64,000 nucleotides of DNA from DASCNA01 sp036011305 (GTDB taxonomy: Bacteria > Verrucomicrobiota > Lentisphaeria > Victivallales > GWF2-38-69), in NCBI GenBank assembly GCA_036011305.1, contig DASCNA010000132.1, positions 1-64,000 of the forward strand, in the 5' to 3' direction. Below the pieces are notes generated by a model. It did no database searches, had not been told where the DNA came from, and worked only from the letters and a program-made list of their open reading frames with translations. Of the stretch, positions 36,263 to 45,855 are shown piece by piece. Made by a program: the position numbers and the translations under genes. How positions within the stretch are numbered: the first letter of the stretch is position 1; each line of letters begins with the position of its first letter.

Positions 36263-37372
36263 ATGGAAAATCTAAAAGTAACTCCTCTGCACGACAAACA
36301 TGTTGCACTTGGTGCTAAAATGGTTCCTTTCGGAGGATGGGATATGCCTGTTCAATATACAGACGGCATTTTGGCTGAACACCATCATACCAGAAAAAAT
36401 GTTTCCATTTTTGACACATGTCATATGGGTGAATTTATTGTAAAAGGTCCTAATGTTGCTGAAGAATTGGATAAAGCTTTTCCCAGGGCTGTAGCCAGTC
36501 AGAAAAATGGAGTTGCAAGATATAATTTTCTTTTAACTGATAAAGGAACTGTTATGGATGACCTTCTCATCTACAGAATGGATGATGAGGAATTTATGCT
36601 TGTTGTAAATGCTGGAACTATTGACAGTGATGCAGCACGAATCAAAGAACTGCTTCCTGATACTATTGAATTTATAGACAAATCAAACGAGACAGGAAAA
36701 ATAGACTTACAAGGTCCACTGGCTGCTGAAATAATGAAGAAATTGGGTTTTGAACTCGAAGATCTTCCAAAAGGTTATAAGTGGATAAAAACAACTGTGA
36801 TAGGAATACCTGCAATTTTAAGCAGGACCGGATATACCGGTGAATTGGGTTTTGAATTTTACGTTGATGCTGATAAAATTGGAAAACTGTGGGATCATCT
36901 TTTATCTTTCCCTGAAGTTAAACCTGCCGGCCTCGGAGCCAGAGATACTTTAAGATTAGAAGTAGGCTTTCCGCTGTATGGAAATGAAATGGATGAAAAC
37001 ACCACTCCTGTAGAAGCCGGATTCTCACCGATAATGAAATTAGAAAACAGACACAATTTTATTGCTGAAGATATTCTTAAAAACCATGCTAAAGTGACAA
37101 AAGTTTTAACTGCTGTAGTACTGGAAGGACGAAGAGCTGCAAGACACGGCAATCAGGTTGTTCTGGAAGATGGAACTGAAATTGGAATAATTACCTCCGG
37201 GATGTTTTCTCCACTTTTGGAAAAAGCAATTGCTTTATCTTATGTTCAACCAGAATATAAGCTTGAAACTGGAGATAAAATATGCCTTAAAGTAGGGAAG
37301 AAACTGCTTCCTGGAGTTGTTGTTGCACCTCCTTTCTACAAAGAAGGCACAGTAAGAATGAAAATTTGTTAA
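36263..37372 (+). CDS. gcvT: Glycine cleavage system T protein (aminomethyltransferase)
   Basis: The 369-residue protein opens with TPLHDKHVALGAKMVPFGGWDMPVQ split over the family's signature N-terminus, and shows FDTCHMGEF, LQGPLA, SRTGYTGELGFEFY and GARDTLRLE, with a GcvT C-terminal barrel ending in RRAARHGN and APPFYKEGTVR. It takes the methylene group from the lipoyl-bound aminomethyl of GcvH to tetrahydrofolate and frees ammonia. It is the first gene of gcvT-gcvH-gcvPA-gcvPB; an AGGAAG site precedes the ATG. The lipoamide dehydrogenase (L protein) is not encoded in the window. Confidence 0.95.
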   Translation: MENLKVTPLHDKHVALGAKMVPFGGWDMPVQYTDGILAEHHHTRKNVSIFDTCHMGEFIVKGPNVAEELDKAFPRAVASQKNGVARYNFLLTDKGTVMDDLLIYRMDDEEFMLVVNAGTIDSDAARIKELLPDTIEFIDKSNETGKIDLQGPLAAEIMKKLGFELEDLPKGYKWIKTTVIGIPAILSRTGYTGELGFEFYVDADKIGKLWDHLLSFPEVKPAGLGARDTLRLEVGFPLYGNEMDENTTPVEAGFSPIMKLENRHNFIAEDILKNHAKVTKVLTAVVLEGRRAARHGNQVVLEDGTEIGIITSGMFSPLLEKAIALSYVQPEYKLETGDKICLKVGKKLLPGVVVAPPFYKEGTVRMKIC

Positions 37373-37416
37373 GTAAATTATTAATTAACTAGATAATAAA
37401 TAAAAGGAGTAAATCA

Positions 37417-37785
37417 ATGAAAAAATTTACAAAAGAACATGAATGGGTACAACTAGAAGGTTCAGAAGCAACAATAGGAATTACTGGATATGCTGCCAAA
37501 GAATTGGGAGATATCACTTTTGTTGAATTACCTGAAGTTGATGATGACGCTACAATTGGTGAAGTTTTGACAGTTGTTGAATCTGTTAAGGCTGCAACAG
37601 ATGTATTTTCTCCTGTAGCTGGAACAATTTCTGGAGCTAATGAAGAATTAGAAGACAACCCCCAGCTAGTTAATGAATCTCCAGAAGACAGAGGTTGGAT
37701 CTGTAAAGTTGATGGTGTAGATGAAGCACAACTAGGCGACTTAATGAGCGAAGAAGACTACAAAGCTTATGTAGCCAGCTTATAA
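37417..37785 (+). CDS. gcvH: Glycine cleavage system H protein
   Basis: The 122-residue protein has the normal H-protein length and fold: HEWVQLEGSEATIGITGYA at the start and the lipoylation site VVESVKAATD with the acceptor Lys at residue 58, followed by SPVAGTISGANEELEDNPQ. The lipoyl arm shuttles the aminomethyl group between P, T and L proteins. It lies 44 bases after gcvT and has its own AAGGAGTA ribosome-binding site, suitable for higher expression than the enzymes around it. Confidence 0.97.
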   Translation: MKKFTKEHEWVQLEGSEATIGITGYAAKELGDITFVELPEVDDDATIGEVLTVVESVKAATDVFSPVAGTISGANEELEDNPQLVNESPEDRGWICKVDGVDEAQLGDLMSEEDYKAYVASL

Positions 37786-37832
37786 TCCAACGGATAAATT
37801 AAATAATTTAATATATAAGAAAGAGGTAAATT

Positions 37833-39173
37833 ATGCCTTATATAGCCAATACTGATGCTGATAGAAAAGAAATGCTAGAAGCTATTGGCTGCAGGGATTT
37901 TGATGATTTATGGTCTAAAGCTGAAGTTAACTGTCCACAACCTGAGTTCAGCTATATGCCAAAAGCTAAATCTGAACTTGAAGTTATGCAGCAGGCACTC
38001 AATTTAGCAGAAAAAAATCATTCACATCTCATCAACTTTGTTGGTGGAGGATATTATGATCACCATATCCCAGCAGTTGTACCATCATTAATCACCAGAG
38101 GAGAGTTTCAAACAGCTTATACTCCTTATCAGCCTGAAGCATCACAAGGGACATTACAGTCAATATTCGAATATCAAACTGCTATTTGCCGTTTGACAGG
38201 AATGGACGTTTCAAATGCATCTCTTTATGATGGTGGGACGGCATTGTTTGAAGCAATGATGCTTGCAGTAAGAATGACACGCAAAAGAAGAGCTGTTATT
38301 TCCGGATGTGTTTCACCTATTTTCAGAAAAATGATTCACTGCTATAGTTCAAATTTAAATGTTGAACTAATAGAAGTACCTGAAGATGAAGTTTCATCTA
38401 ATCCAAAAGCAATTCTTGAAGCTGTAAATGACAAAACAGCATGTCTTATTGTTCAATATCCTAATTTTTTTGGAACAATTGAAGACTGGACTGAAGTTAT
38501 CGAAGAAATTCACAGTAAAAAAGCATTAGCTATTTGTTCAACTTATCCTACGTCACTGGCATTATTAAAAACTCCTGGAGAAATGGGATTTGATATTGTT
38601 ACTGCAGAAGGACAATCGCTTGGAATACCATTAAGTTTTGGCGGACCATATCTCGGCATAATGGCCACAACAAAAAAATGTATGAGAAAAATGCCAGGTC
38701 GTATTTGCGGTGAAACAGTAGATAAAGACGGCAAAAGAGGTTTTGTTCTAACTTTACAAACCAGAGAACAGCATATTCGTCGAGAAGAAGCTATGTCGAA
38801 TATTTGTTCAAATGAAAGTCTATGTTTATTATCAGCTATAATTTATATGTCAACAGTGGGAAAAGAAGGCCTCAGACATATAGCCAAGCTTTGTGCTGCT
38901 AAAGCAATTTACGCTAAAGAACTTATTACTAAAATTAAAGGAGTTAAACCTGTTGGAAATAATCCTTTCTTTAATGAGTTTATTGTGGAATTACCATGTG
39001 ATTCTTCAGAAGTTGTACAAAAATTAATTGACAAAGGCTATGCAGCAGGATTTCCTCTGAGCACTTATTATGCCGGAAGAGAAAATCAGTTGCTAATTTC
39101 TGTTACAGAAAAACGTACCAGAGAAGAAATTAAAGGTTTGGCTACTGCATTGGAGGCTGCATTATGGAATTAA
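37833..39173 (+). CDS. gcvPA: Glycine decarboxylase subunit 1 (P protein, alpha)
   Basis: The 446-residue subunit matches the N-terminal half of glycine decarboxylase: PYIANTDADRKEMLEAIG, NFVGGGYYDHHIPAVVPSL split across the signature, YTPYQPEASQGTLQ, FEYQTAICRLTGM and the Gly-rich FGGPYLGIMATTKK. With gcvPB it forms the PLP-dependent decarboxylase; the two-gene form is common in anaerobes, Gram-positives and deep-branching bacteria. Its end overlaps gcvPB by 10 bases, which secures equal translation of the two subunits. An AAGAGGT site precedes the ATG. Confidence 0.95.
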   Translation: MPYIANTDADRKEMLEAIGCRDFDDLWSKAEVNCPQPEFSYMPKAKSELEVMQQALNLAEKNHSHLINFVGGGYYDHHIPAVVPSLITRGEFQTAYTPYQPEASQGTLQSIFEYQTAICRLTGMDVSNASLYDGGTALFEAMMLAVRMTRKRRAVISGCVSPIFRKMIHCYSSNLNVELIEVPEDEVSSNPKAILEAVNDKTACLIVQYPNFFGTIEDWTEVIEEIHSKKALAICSTYPTSLALLKTPGEMGFDIVTAEGQSLGIPLSFGGPYLGIMATTKKCMRKMPGRICGETVDKDGKRGFVLTLQTREQHIRREEAMSNICSNESLCLLSAIIYMSTVGKEGLRHIAKLCAAKAIYAKELITKIKGVKPVGNNPFFNEFIVELPCDSSEVVQKLIDKGYAAGFPLSTYYAGRENQLLISVTEKRTREEIKGLATALEAALWN

Positions 39174-40615
39174 TATATGAAATAAGTAGACAAGGTAGAC
39201 AAGGTTCATCACTACCTGATTTTGACGTTCCTGAAGCCAGTGCAATTCCTGAAAATTTGATGAGAGAAGAAGCTGCTGAATTGCCAGAAGTTTCTGAAAT
39301 GGACGTTGTTCGTCATTACACATTGCTAAGTCAGTTAAATGTTGGTATTGATACTAATTTTTACCCGCTTGGCTCATGCACAATGAAATATAATCCTAAA
39401 TTTCATGAAAAAATAGCTTCGCTTGAAGGATTTGCAAATATACATCCGCTGCTTCCACAGTTAAGACATGGAGGTTCTCTAACACAGGGAGCACTTGAAG
39501 TTATTTATGAAACAGAACGCATGCTTTCTAATATTTCAGGTTTTACTCAATGTACCATGCAACCAATGGCCGGAGCACACGGAGAGTTGACAGGCGTAAT
39601 GATGATCGCAGCATATCATGAAGCAAGAAATGATCATAAAAGGAAGATCATGCTTATTCCAGATGCTGCCCATGGTACTAACCCTGCCAGTGCTGCTGTT
39701 GCAGGATTTACCTGCAAAGAAATACCATCTAATGAAAACGGTGATGTTGATTTAGATGCTTTGAAAGCTGCTTTGGGACCTGATGTTGCAGGATTAATGT
39801 TAACTGCTCCAAGCACATTAAGTTTATTCGATCCAAATTCTTCTGAAATATGTCGCTTAGTACATGAAGTTGGCGGATTGGTTTACTGTGATGGAGCTAA
39901 CTTTAACTCAATTCTTGGCAGAGTACGTCCAGGAGATTTGGGTTTTGATGTTATGCACTTTAACCTGCATAAAACATTTGCTACTCCTCACGGCGGCGGC
40001 GGACCTGGTTCAGGCCCTGTCGGTGTAGGCGAAAATTTAGTTCCATATCTTCCTGTTTCACGTGTAGCAAAACGCCAGGATGGTACTTATACGCTTGAAT
40101 ACGACCATCCTGAAAGCATTGGATATATTGCTCCTTTCTACGGTAACTTTGGTATCATTCTAAGAGCATATGCCTACCTGTTAACTATTGGCAAAGAAGG
40201 ACTTCTTAGAATTTCTGAAAATGCTGTATTAAACGCCAACTATATCAGAATTAAACTTCGTCCTTATTTCAGAGAAGCATATGACAGATACTGTATGCAT
40301 GAATGCCTATTTTCTGCAGATATACAAGCCGAAAATGGTGTTACTGCTCTGGATATTGCAAAGGGATTATTAGACAGAGGATTCCATCCTCCAACCATAT
40401 ACTTCCCTCTAATTGTTCATGAATCATTGATGATTGAACCTACTGAAACAGAGAGTAAGGAAGAAATCGATAAGTTTATTAGTGCCATGATAGAAATGGC
40501 AGAATTAGCAAAAACTAATCCTGAAGAACTTACTAAATGTCCAGTTGAATTATCAGTTAAGAGACTAGACGAAACTCTTGCTGCAAGGAGTCCTGTTTTA
40601 AAGTTTGAAGGATAA
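39164..40615 (+). CDS. gcvPB: Glycine decarboxylase subunit 2 (P protein, beta)
   Basis: The 483-residue subunit carries the PLP site: the lysine in NLHKTFATPHGGGGPG, with YPLGSCTMKYNPK and PDAAHGTNPASAAV upstream, all diagnostic of GcvPB. It decarboxylates glycine and transfers the aminomethyl residue to lipoyl-GcvH. The start lies inside gcvPA's last codons (a GGAGG site at its proper distance is in the gcvPA coding sequence). It ends the operon, followed by a strong hairpin terminator. Confidence 0.95.
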   Translation: MELIYEISRQGRQGSSLPDFDVPEASAIPENLMREEAAELPEVSEMDVVRHYTLLSQLNVGIDTNFYPLGSCTMKYNPKFHEKIASLEGFANIHPLLPQLRHGGSLTQGALEVIYETERMLSNISGFTQCTMQPMAGAHGELTGVMMIAAYHEARNDHKRKIMLIPDAAHGTNPASAAVAGFTCKEIPSNENGDVDLDALKAALGPDVAGLMLTAPSTLSLFDPNSSEICRLVHEVGGLVYCDGANFNSILGRVRPGDLGFDVMHFNLHKTFATPHGGGGPGSGPVGVGENLVPYLPVSRVAKRQDGTYTLEYDHPESIGYIAPFYGNFGIILRAYAYLLTIGKEGLLRISENAVLNANYIRIKLRPYFREAYDRYCMHECLFSADIQAENGVTALDIAKGLLDRGFHPPTIYFPLIVHESLMIEPTETESKEEIDKFISAMIEMAELAKTNPEELTKCPVELSVKRLDETLAARSPVLKFEG

Positions 40616-40631
40616 TCTATATTAAGATATT

Positions 40632-40669
40632 AAATGGCTTTATTTCACAATAAAGCCATTTTTTTTTAT
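40632..40669 (+). terminator. Terminator of the gcv operon
   Basis: AAATGGCTTTAT and ATAAAGCCATTT form a 12-bp perfect stem around TTCACA, followed by a T run. Confidence 0.9.
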
Positions 40670-40775
40670 CTTCAATATTTTTGTATTATTACAATATCCC
40701 TGTAATGTAAAATAGTGTATTTGTTCTGCATAGATCTATATATTAAAATATTTTTAAATAGGGAGTTTAATAAAT

Positions 40776-42164
40776 ATGTTTTCCAGCGAAACTTACAAGG
40801 ACAGACGCTTTAAGCTTAATAAAACATTAAAATCAGGCCTTATTCTTCTGCCAGGCAATACTGATAGCCCAATGGATGCATTTGCAAACTGCTATCCTTT
40901 TAGGCAAAATGACAGTTTTTTATATTTTTCGGGAATAAATATAAATGATTTGTTTATTGTTATCGATATTGATAAAAACAGAGAAATCCTGTTCGGTGAT
41001 GACATTACATTTGATGATCAGATTTGGACCGGCCCACAACCTCTACTAACAGATATTGCTGAAAAATCAGGAATAAACACTGTAAAACCTAAATCAGAAT
41101 TACACACAGAAATTAATAAAGCTCTTATTAAAAAGAGAAAATTACACTTTCTTCCAAACTGTAGAAGTGAAATACTTATTCAATTCAGTGAACTGTTAAA
41201 TATCCCTGCTAACAAAATCAATGACCATATTTCTCTAGATTTGATAAATGCAGTTGTTGCACAGCGGGAAATCAAATCTGAATTAGAAATTGAAGAAATA
41301 GAAAAGGCGCTAGATATCTCTTATAAAGTTTATACAACACTTCTATCAGTTATAAAACCAGGCTTATATGAGAAAGATCTAATCGGTAAAATTTACGATA
41401 TTGTATATTCACATGAAAGCAAAGTCTCTTTCCCCCCTATACTGACTGTTAAAGGAAAAACCTTTCATATTGGCAGTTACAGTAACATTTTAAATAAAGA
41501 AGACCTACTTTTAATAGATTCAGGTGCCAAATCTCCATTGCATTATGCTTCAGATATAACCAGAACTTACCCTGTATGCGGTAAATTCAGCAGCAGACAG
41601 AAAGACATCTATAATATTGTTTTAAATGCCCAGTTATCAGCAATTCAAAGTATCAAACCTGATATTTTTTACAAAGAAATCCATATCAAAGCTTCTGAAG
41701 TTATCGTTGAAGGTTTAAAAAATATTGGCTTAATGAAAGGAAATGTGCAGGATGCAGTGACTGCTGGAGCCCATTCACTATTTTTCCCTCATGGACTTGG
41801 CCATATGCTTGGTCTTGAGGACCATGATATGGAAATTCTTGGTGAAAATAATGTTGGATATGATCATTCAATATCAAGAAGCAGCCAATTTGGTCTTTCT
41901 GCCCTGAGACTAGCTAAAAAGCTTAAAACAAATTTTGCACTTACAGTTGAGCCTGGAGTCTATTTTATCCCTGATTTAATTGATAAATGGCATTCTGAGA
42001 ATAAGTTTACAGAATTCATTAATTATCAAAAAGTTGAAGAATTTAAAGATTTTGAAGGTATCAGAATAGAAGATGATATTATCGTAACTGAGAATGGATG
42101 TAGAGTTTTAGGAAAACAATCTATTCCCAAAAATATTGGTGACATAGAAAAAATAATGTCCTAG
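40776..42164 (+). CDS. pepP: Xaa-Pro aminopeptidase (M24B), PepP type
   Basis: The 462-residue protein has the aminopeptidase P N-terminal domain (about 1-140, with SFLYFSGINI-like FLYFSGININD) and the M24 catalytic domain (about 165-455). Metal ligands in order: Asp in LIDSGAK, Asp in ASDITRTYPV, His in FFPHGLGHMLGL, Glu in TVEPGVYF and Glu in GIRIEDD. It cleaves N-terminal residues before proline in the cytoplasm. A GGGAG site lies ten bases before the ATG. Monocistronic, between the gcv terminator and a convergent gene. Confidence 0.9.
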   Translation: MFSSETYKDRRFKLNKTLKSGLILLPGNTDSPMDAFANCYPFRQNDSFLYFSGININDLFIVIDIDKNREILFGDDITFDDQIWTGPQPLLTDIAEKSGINTVKPKSELHTEINKALIKKRKLHFLPNCRSEILIQFSELLNIPANKINDHISLDLINAVVAQREIKSELEIEEIEKALDISYKVYTTLLSVIKPGLYEKDLIGKIYDIVYSHESKVSFPPILTVKGKTFHIGSYSNILNKEDLLLIDSGAKSPLHYASDITRTYPVCGKFSSRQKDIYNIVLNAQLSAIQSIKPDIFYKEIHIKASEVIVEGLKNIGLMKGNVQDAVTAGAHSLFFPHGLGHMLGLEDHDMEILGENNVGYDHSISRSSQFGLSALRLAKKLKTNFALTVEPGVYFIPDLIDKWHSENKFTEFINYQKVEEFKDFEGIRIEDDIIVTENGCRVLGKQSIPKNIGDIEKIMS

Positions 42165-42187
42165 TCATAATAGCAAATCAGGTAAAA

Positions 42188-42946
42188 TTACTTTAGAGGT
42201 ATAGTTTTAATCTCTTTAGTAATTTGACCGTCTTTATTTACTTCACCGACACCTATTGCTGTGATCTTTGCTTCTACAGGTTTAAACTTAAACTCCTTTA
42301 TCACCTTATTCATGTCTTTAATAAAGGAGTTTTTCAATTCTTTGTTTTTTAAACTGACAGCTAATATACTGAAATGAGGGTTAAACTGGCTGAAAGCATT
42401 TGGACTCCCATATTTTTTGAATGAAATTATTTTTTGAGGATAATATTTCACCCATCCTGGCATGGCAGCATTTTTATATCTATATTTTTCTAATAAAGAA
42501 ATAACTTGATTTGACAACTGTTGCTGTTTACTTAATTTACCGTTTAAATCTTTTGTATTATTCACCATTAAAAGCACAAAGCCACTTTTCCCCGCAACAA
42601 TACCGGTAGTTTTAAAATTGAATGTACTATTTTTTTTAGCAAGGTCAGAAATATTTTTTTCAATTTCAGGCAGTTTTGCAATATTAAAATCAGTTAAATA
42701 AAGAGTGAGATGAACAGGATGCTTATCTAAAAAAGGTGTAATACCATATTTTTTTAAAATACCTTTCTTTTTTAATAAATTATTAAAGGATTTTATCTGA
42801 GCTATTACAGCTTTAGAAGGAACTAAATGTATATCAAGCTGTTTAATTTTATTTTCAGTAACCTGCCCGAATGCATAACCGATAAACAGAAAATTAATAA
42901 ATATAAAACAAATTAAAACCTTCAAAGTTCTTTTATCCCTTAACAC
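42188..42946 (-). CDS. Exported 2H phosphoesterase-superfamily protein
   Basis: The 252-residue protein starts at a GTG with an AGGAG site seven bases upstream and has a signal peptide or anchor (about 8-28, ending GYAFG). Two H-x-(S/T)-hydrophobic motifs, HLTLYL near residue 83 and HFSILA near 193, are the hallmark of the 2H superfamily, whose members include 2'-5' RNA ligases and cyclic phosphodiesterases. The usual members are cytoplasmic and act on RNA or nucleotides, so export is notable; the substrate may be a cyclic or 2'-5'-linked nucleotide outside the inner membrane. Monocistronic. Confidence 0.65.
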   Translation of the reverse strand: MLRDKRTLKVLICFIFINFLFIGYAFGQVTENKIKQLDIHLVPSKAVIAQIKSFNNLLKKKGILKKYGITPFLDKHPVHLTLYLTDFNIAKLPEIEKNISDLAKKNSTFNFKTTGIVAGKSGFVLLMVNNTKDLNGKLSKQQQLSNQVISLLEKYRYKNAAMPGWVKYYPQKIISFKKYGSPNAFSQFNPHFSILAVSLKNKELKNSFIKDMNKVIKEFKFKPVEAKITAIGVGEVNKDGQITKEIKTIPLK

Positions 42947-42998
42947 CTTTATCTCCTCTATATTTGTTTATAATATAAAATTATAGATTAAACTATTA

Positions 42999-43814
42999 TT
43001 AAGTTTTAATTGAACCTGCTGTATAGTATAGTTCCTGTACAGTTACCAATATATCTTTTCTGTTATTTAGATCTCCTGCAATTGATTCTATCTTTCTAAT
43101 TGTTTCGTTAACCAATGCCCTATCTACAGTCGCTATAATAATCTGCCAGGCACTGGTATCTATATCGTCCCAGAATCCCATAAAGAGAGGTATTTTTGTC
43201 AAAAATTCATGCGGTTGACTAGCTTCAACAACTGTTACAGATGATGAATTTACTGCAGTAAATATCTGAAGTATTTCATTAAAAAAATCTTTATTGCCGA
43301 CAATAACATGAAACAGACTCTTTTTTCTATTCTCCCTAACATGGAGTTCAGATTTTAGATGGCAGAAAAAAGCATCTCTTAAAGCCTGAGGATCTTCAGC
43401 ATTTACCATATCTTTTATCGCAGCAGGTATTTTACAAACACGGGAAATTGATGAAAGCAGCCTAATATGATTGTCAGAGTCAGATTCAGGAGCAATTATA
43501 TAAATAATAAGTTTAACTTTTTCTTCATCCTCAGATTCAAAATTAACTCCATTAGGCACAGTAACAATACCAACAATAAAATCATTTATTCCCTTAATTC
43601 TGCAGTGAGGGATGGCTATCCCTTCTCCAAATCCGGTGGTCCCAAGCTTTTCTCTTGCCATAAGTTTAGCAAGAATATCATTCTCCGTAATATTTTTAAA
43701 TCCATACAACTTAACAATGTGAGATGATATTGCCTGAAGAACTTCATATTTACTATTAAGTTCAACATTTGCTATAATGTGCTCTTTTTTCAGCCATTCA
43801 TCAATTTTTTTCAT
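42999..43814 (-). CDS. PTS fructose/nitrogen-type IIA-domain protein
   Basis: Residues 1-150 are a type-2 PTS IIA domain with the phospho-acceptor His in GEGIAIPHCR, like PtsN or FruA-A domains. Residues 160-270 are an extra alpha-beta domain (FHVIVGNKDFFNEILQIF, then AWQIIIATVDRALV) which might be a PII-like or ACT-like regulatory fold; I cannot name it. No IIB/IIC permease, HPr or EI gene is near, so a regulatory role like PtsN (phosphorylation-dependent control of other proteins) is likely. It is 27 bases from the zinc-ribbon protein gene and probably cotranscribed with it and ruvB. Confidence 0.8.
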   Translation of the reverse strand: MKKIDEWLKKEHIIANVELNSKYEVLQAISSHIVKLYGFKNITENDILAKLMAREKLGTTGFGEGIAIPHCRIKGINDFIVGIVTVPNGVNFESEDEEKVKLIIYIIAPESDSDNHIRLLSSISRVCKIPAAIKDMVNAEDPQALRDAFFCHLKSELHVRENRKKSLFHVIVGNKDFFNEILQIFTAVNSSSVTVVEASQPHEFLTKIPLFMGFWDDIDTSAWQIIIATVDRALVNETIRKIESIAGDLNNRKDILVTVQELYYTAGSIKT

Positions 43815-43841
43815 GCTAAAATCACCTGTTTAAAAAACTAT

Positions 43842-44546
43842 CTACTCTGAATCTGGATAATATATTAAGTGACCGCAAGTATCACAACTTGTAATCTGAC
43901 CTTTTTTAGAATCAGTAATTGTCTGAGGTGTCAATTTTAAATGACAGCATCCACAAGTATTATTGTGTATTTTTGTTAAAGGTTCACCATCTCTTTTAAT
44001 CAATCTTGAGTACATAGGAAGTACACTGGAATCAACTTTAGCTAATAAATCTTTTCTTTTCTTCAGAGCTTTTTCCATTTCAGCTTTTAAACTGACGCCC
44101 ATATCATCCAACTCTTCTACGCTTTCTTCTGCTTCAGCTTCCATGTTCTTCAATGATTTCTCTGCAGATTCCAACTCTTCTTTATTTGAATCAAGCTGCT
44201 CATAGAATTTTAATTCTTTAGTTTCGAGACCGCTAATGAAAGATTTCTGAGAAGCTATTTCATTCATAAGAGCTTTATATTCATCATTTTTCTTTACCAT
44301 AGCAGATTTACTTTGTAAACCATCAATTTTAGCCTGAATTTCAAGCACTTTTGATTTTACATTTCTTATTTCTACTTCAGTTTCCTTAATATCTTCTTTT
44401 GCTTTGGATACTCTTGCTTTTTCAGCCCCCAAACTTTCAAGTACATCTTTTTTTTCAAATGGAATTTCTTTCAGCCGTCTATTCATTCTCTTCGTTCTAA
44501 GATCAGCTGTCTGCAGTTCTAAAAGGTTTCTTACCCATGTTTTCAT
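43842..44546 (-). CDS. C4-type zinc-ribbon coiled-coil protein (CT398/DUF164 family)
   Basis: The 234-residue protein is a long coiled coil (about residues 20-170) followed by a Cys4 zinc ribbon: two knuckles CGCCHLKL and SCDTCGHLIYY near residues 198-226. This is the architecture of the CT398/HP0958 family, linked in some bacteria to flagellar or secretion control through RpoN and to RNA handling. Function here is unknown; no flagellar gene is nearby. It is followed within 35 bases by the PTS IIA-type gene and preceded by ruvB on the same strand. Confidence 0.85.
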   Translation of the reverse strand: MKTWVRNLLELQTADLRTKRMNRRLKEIPFEKKDVLESLGAEKARVSKAKEDIKETEVEIRNVKSKVLEIQAKIDGLQSKSAMVKKNDEYKALMNEIASQKSFISGLETKELKFYEQLDSNKEELESAEKSLKNMEAEAEESVEELDDMGVSLKAEMEKALKKRKDLLAKVDSSVLPMYSRLIKRDGEPLTKIHNNTCGCCHLKLTPQTITDSKKGQITSCDTCGHLIYYPDSE

Positions 44547-44581
44547 GTATTAATCCTCAATATTTTATTTAAAGTATATTA

Positions 44582-45619
44582 TTATAATAAGTCAGGTTGA
44601 AAATCTCCAATTTCACTTATTTTATCACTGTTTTTTTCTATTAATTTAATTGTTTTTGCTGTTGCTGTTCTTCCCTGCCTTGTCCTCATAATATAGCCTT
44701 CCTGGATTAGAAACGGCTCATATACTTCCTCTAAAGTACCTACTTCTTCCCCCACTGCTACAGCAATATTTTTAATTCCTACAGGACCTCTGTTAAATCT
44801 AAAGACCAATGCATCTAAAATTCTTTTGTCCATTTCATCCAGACCGTTTTCATCTATATCAAGCATATCTAATGCTCTGGAAGCAACCTCTTTTGTTATG
44901 TAATTATCGGCTTTTACCTGTGCATAATCTCTTGCCCATTTCAGCAGGTTATTTGCTATTCTGGGTGTTCCCCTGCTTCTTCTGGCCAACTCAAGGGCTC
45001 CATCGTTATCTAATTCTATATTAAGTATTTTAGCTGATCTGTTAATTATTTGCTTTAAATCTTCAGGGGGGTAATAATCAAGTAAACAATTTAAAACGAA
45101 TCTGGATCTCAGAGGTGAGGAAAGCAGACCTTTTCGTGTAGTAGCTCCAATTAATGTAAATTTTTTAAGGTTTAATCTAATTGATCTTGCTCCTGCGCCC
45201 TGGTCAATCATAATATCAATAAAAAAATCTTCCATTGCGCTGTATAAGTACTCTTCAACTGCAATTTGAAGCCGGTGAATTTCATATATAAATAAAATAT
45301 CACCATCCTGAAGCGAAGTAAGAAGCCCAGCTAAATCTCCCGGTTTTTCAATAACTGGTCCGCTTGATGATTTTATTTTAGCTCCTTTTGCATTCGCTAT
45401 AATATAAGCCAGAGTTGTTTTTCCGAGTCCTGGCGGCCCTGATAAGAGTAAATGTCCTAGCGGCTCATCTCTCTCACTTGCAGCCTGAACAAAAAGTTCA
45501 AGCCTATCTTTTACTTTAGTCTGGCCTGGAAATTCATTAAAATACTGCGGCCTTAACGTTTCATCTAAGCTAACATCTTTTTTATTTAAACTAGAAGTTA
45601 TAAATCTTTCTTCTGTCAT
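44582..45619 (-). CDS. ruvB: Holliday junction helicase RuvB (Walker B Asp replaced by Tyr)
   Basis: The 345-residue protein is RuvB: LRPQYFNEFPGQ at the start, Walker A SGPPGLGKTTLAY (61-73), sensor and arginine-finger region GATTRKGLLSSPLRSRF, and the C-terminal winged helix with GTLEEVYEPFLIQEGYI and TRQGRTAT. It is a hexameric ATPase that drives branch migration with RuvA. The Walker B box, nearly invariantly DEIHRL, reads FIYEIHRL here: codon TAT (45286-45284) in place of GAT, so the Mg-coordinating Asp is lost (residue 112). RuvA and RuvC genes are not in the window. The start ATG has an AAGGAAG site. Confidence 0.9.
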   Translation of the reverse strand: MTEERFITSSLNKKDVSLDETLRPQYFNEFPGQTKVKDRLELFVQAASERDEPLGHLLLSGPPGLGKTTLAYIIANAKGAKIKSSSGPVIEKPGDLAGLLTSLQDGDILFIYEIHRLQIAVEEYLYSAMEDFFIDIMIDQGAGARSIRLNLKKFTLIGATTRKGLLSSPLRSRFVLNCLLDYYPPEDLKQIINRSAKILNIELDNDGALELARRSRGTPRIANNLLKWARDYAQVKADNYITKEVASRALDMLDIDENGLDEMDKRILDALVFRFNRGPVGIKNIAVAVGEEVGTLEEVYEPFLIQEGYIMRTRQGRTATAKTIKLIEKNSDKISEIGDFQPDLL

Positions 45620-45855
45620 TCAACTTCCTTACAAAAATTTACATTCTTAAACATCTAATTAAAAATATAGCATAAAAAGCAAGCTATTTAAAATATCCTG
45701 ATTCAAATTAACAATTTTTTAACATTTTTATAGCGTTATGATTGCTAAAATATGAACTAACGAAAGAACAATTCCTTATTTATCTTGATTCTACGTATAT
45801 ATAGAGTTAAATTTCATTGAACATATAAATTAAAATTAAGCTGTTAGAACTGACT

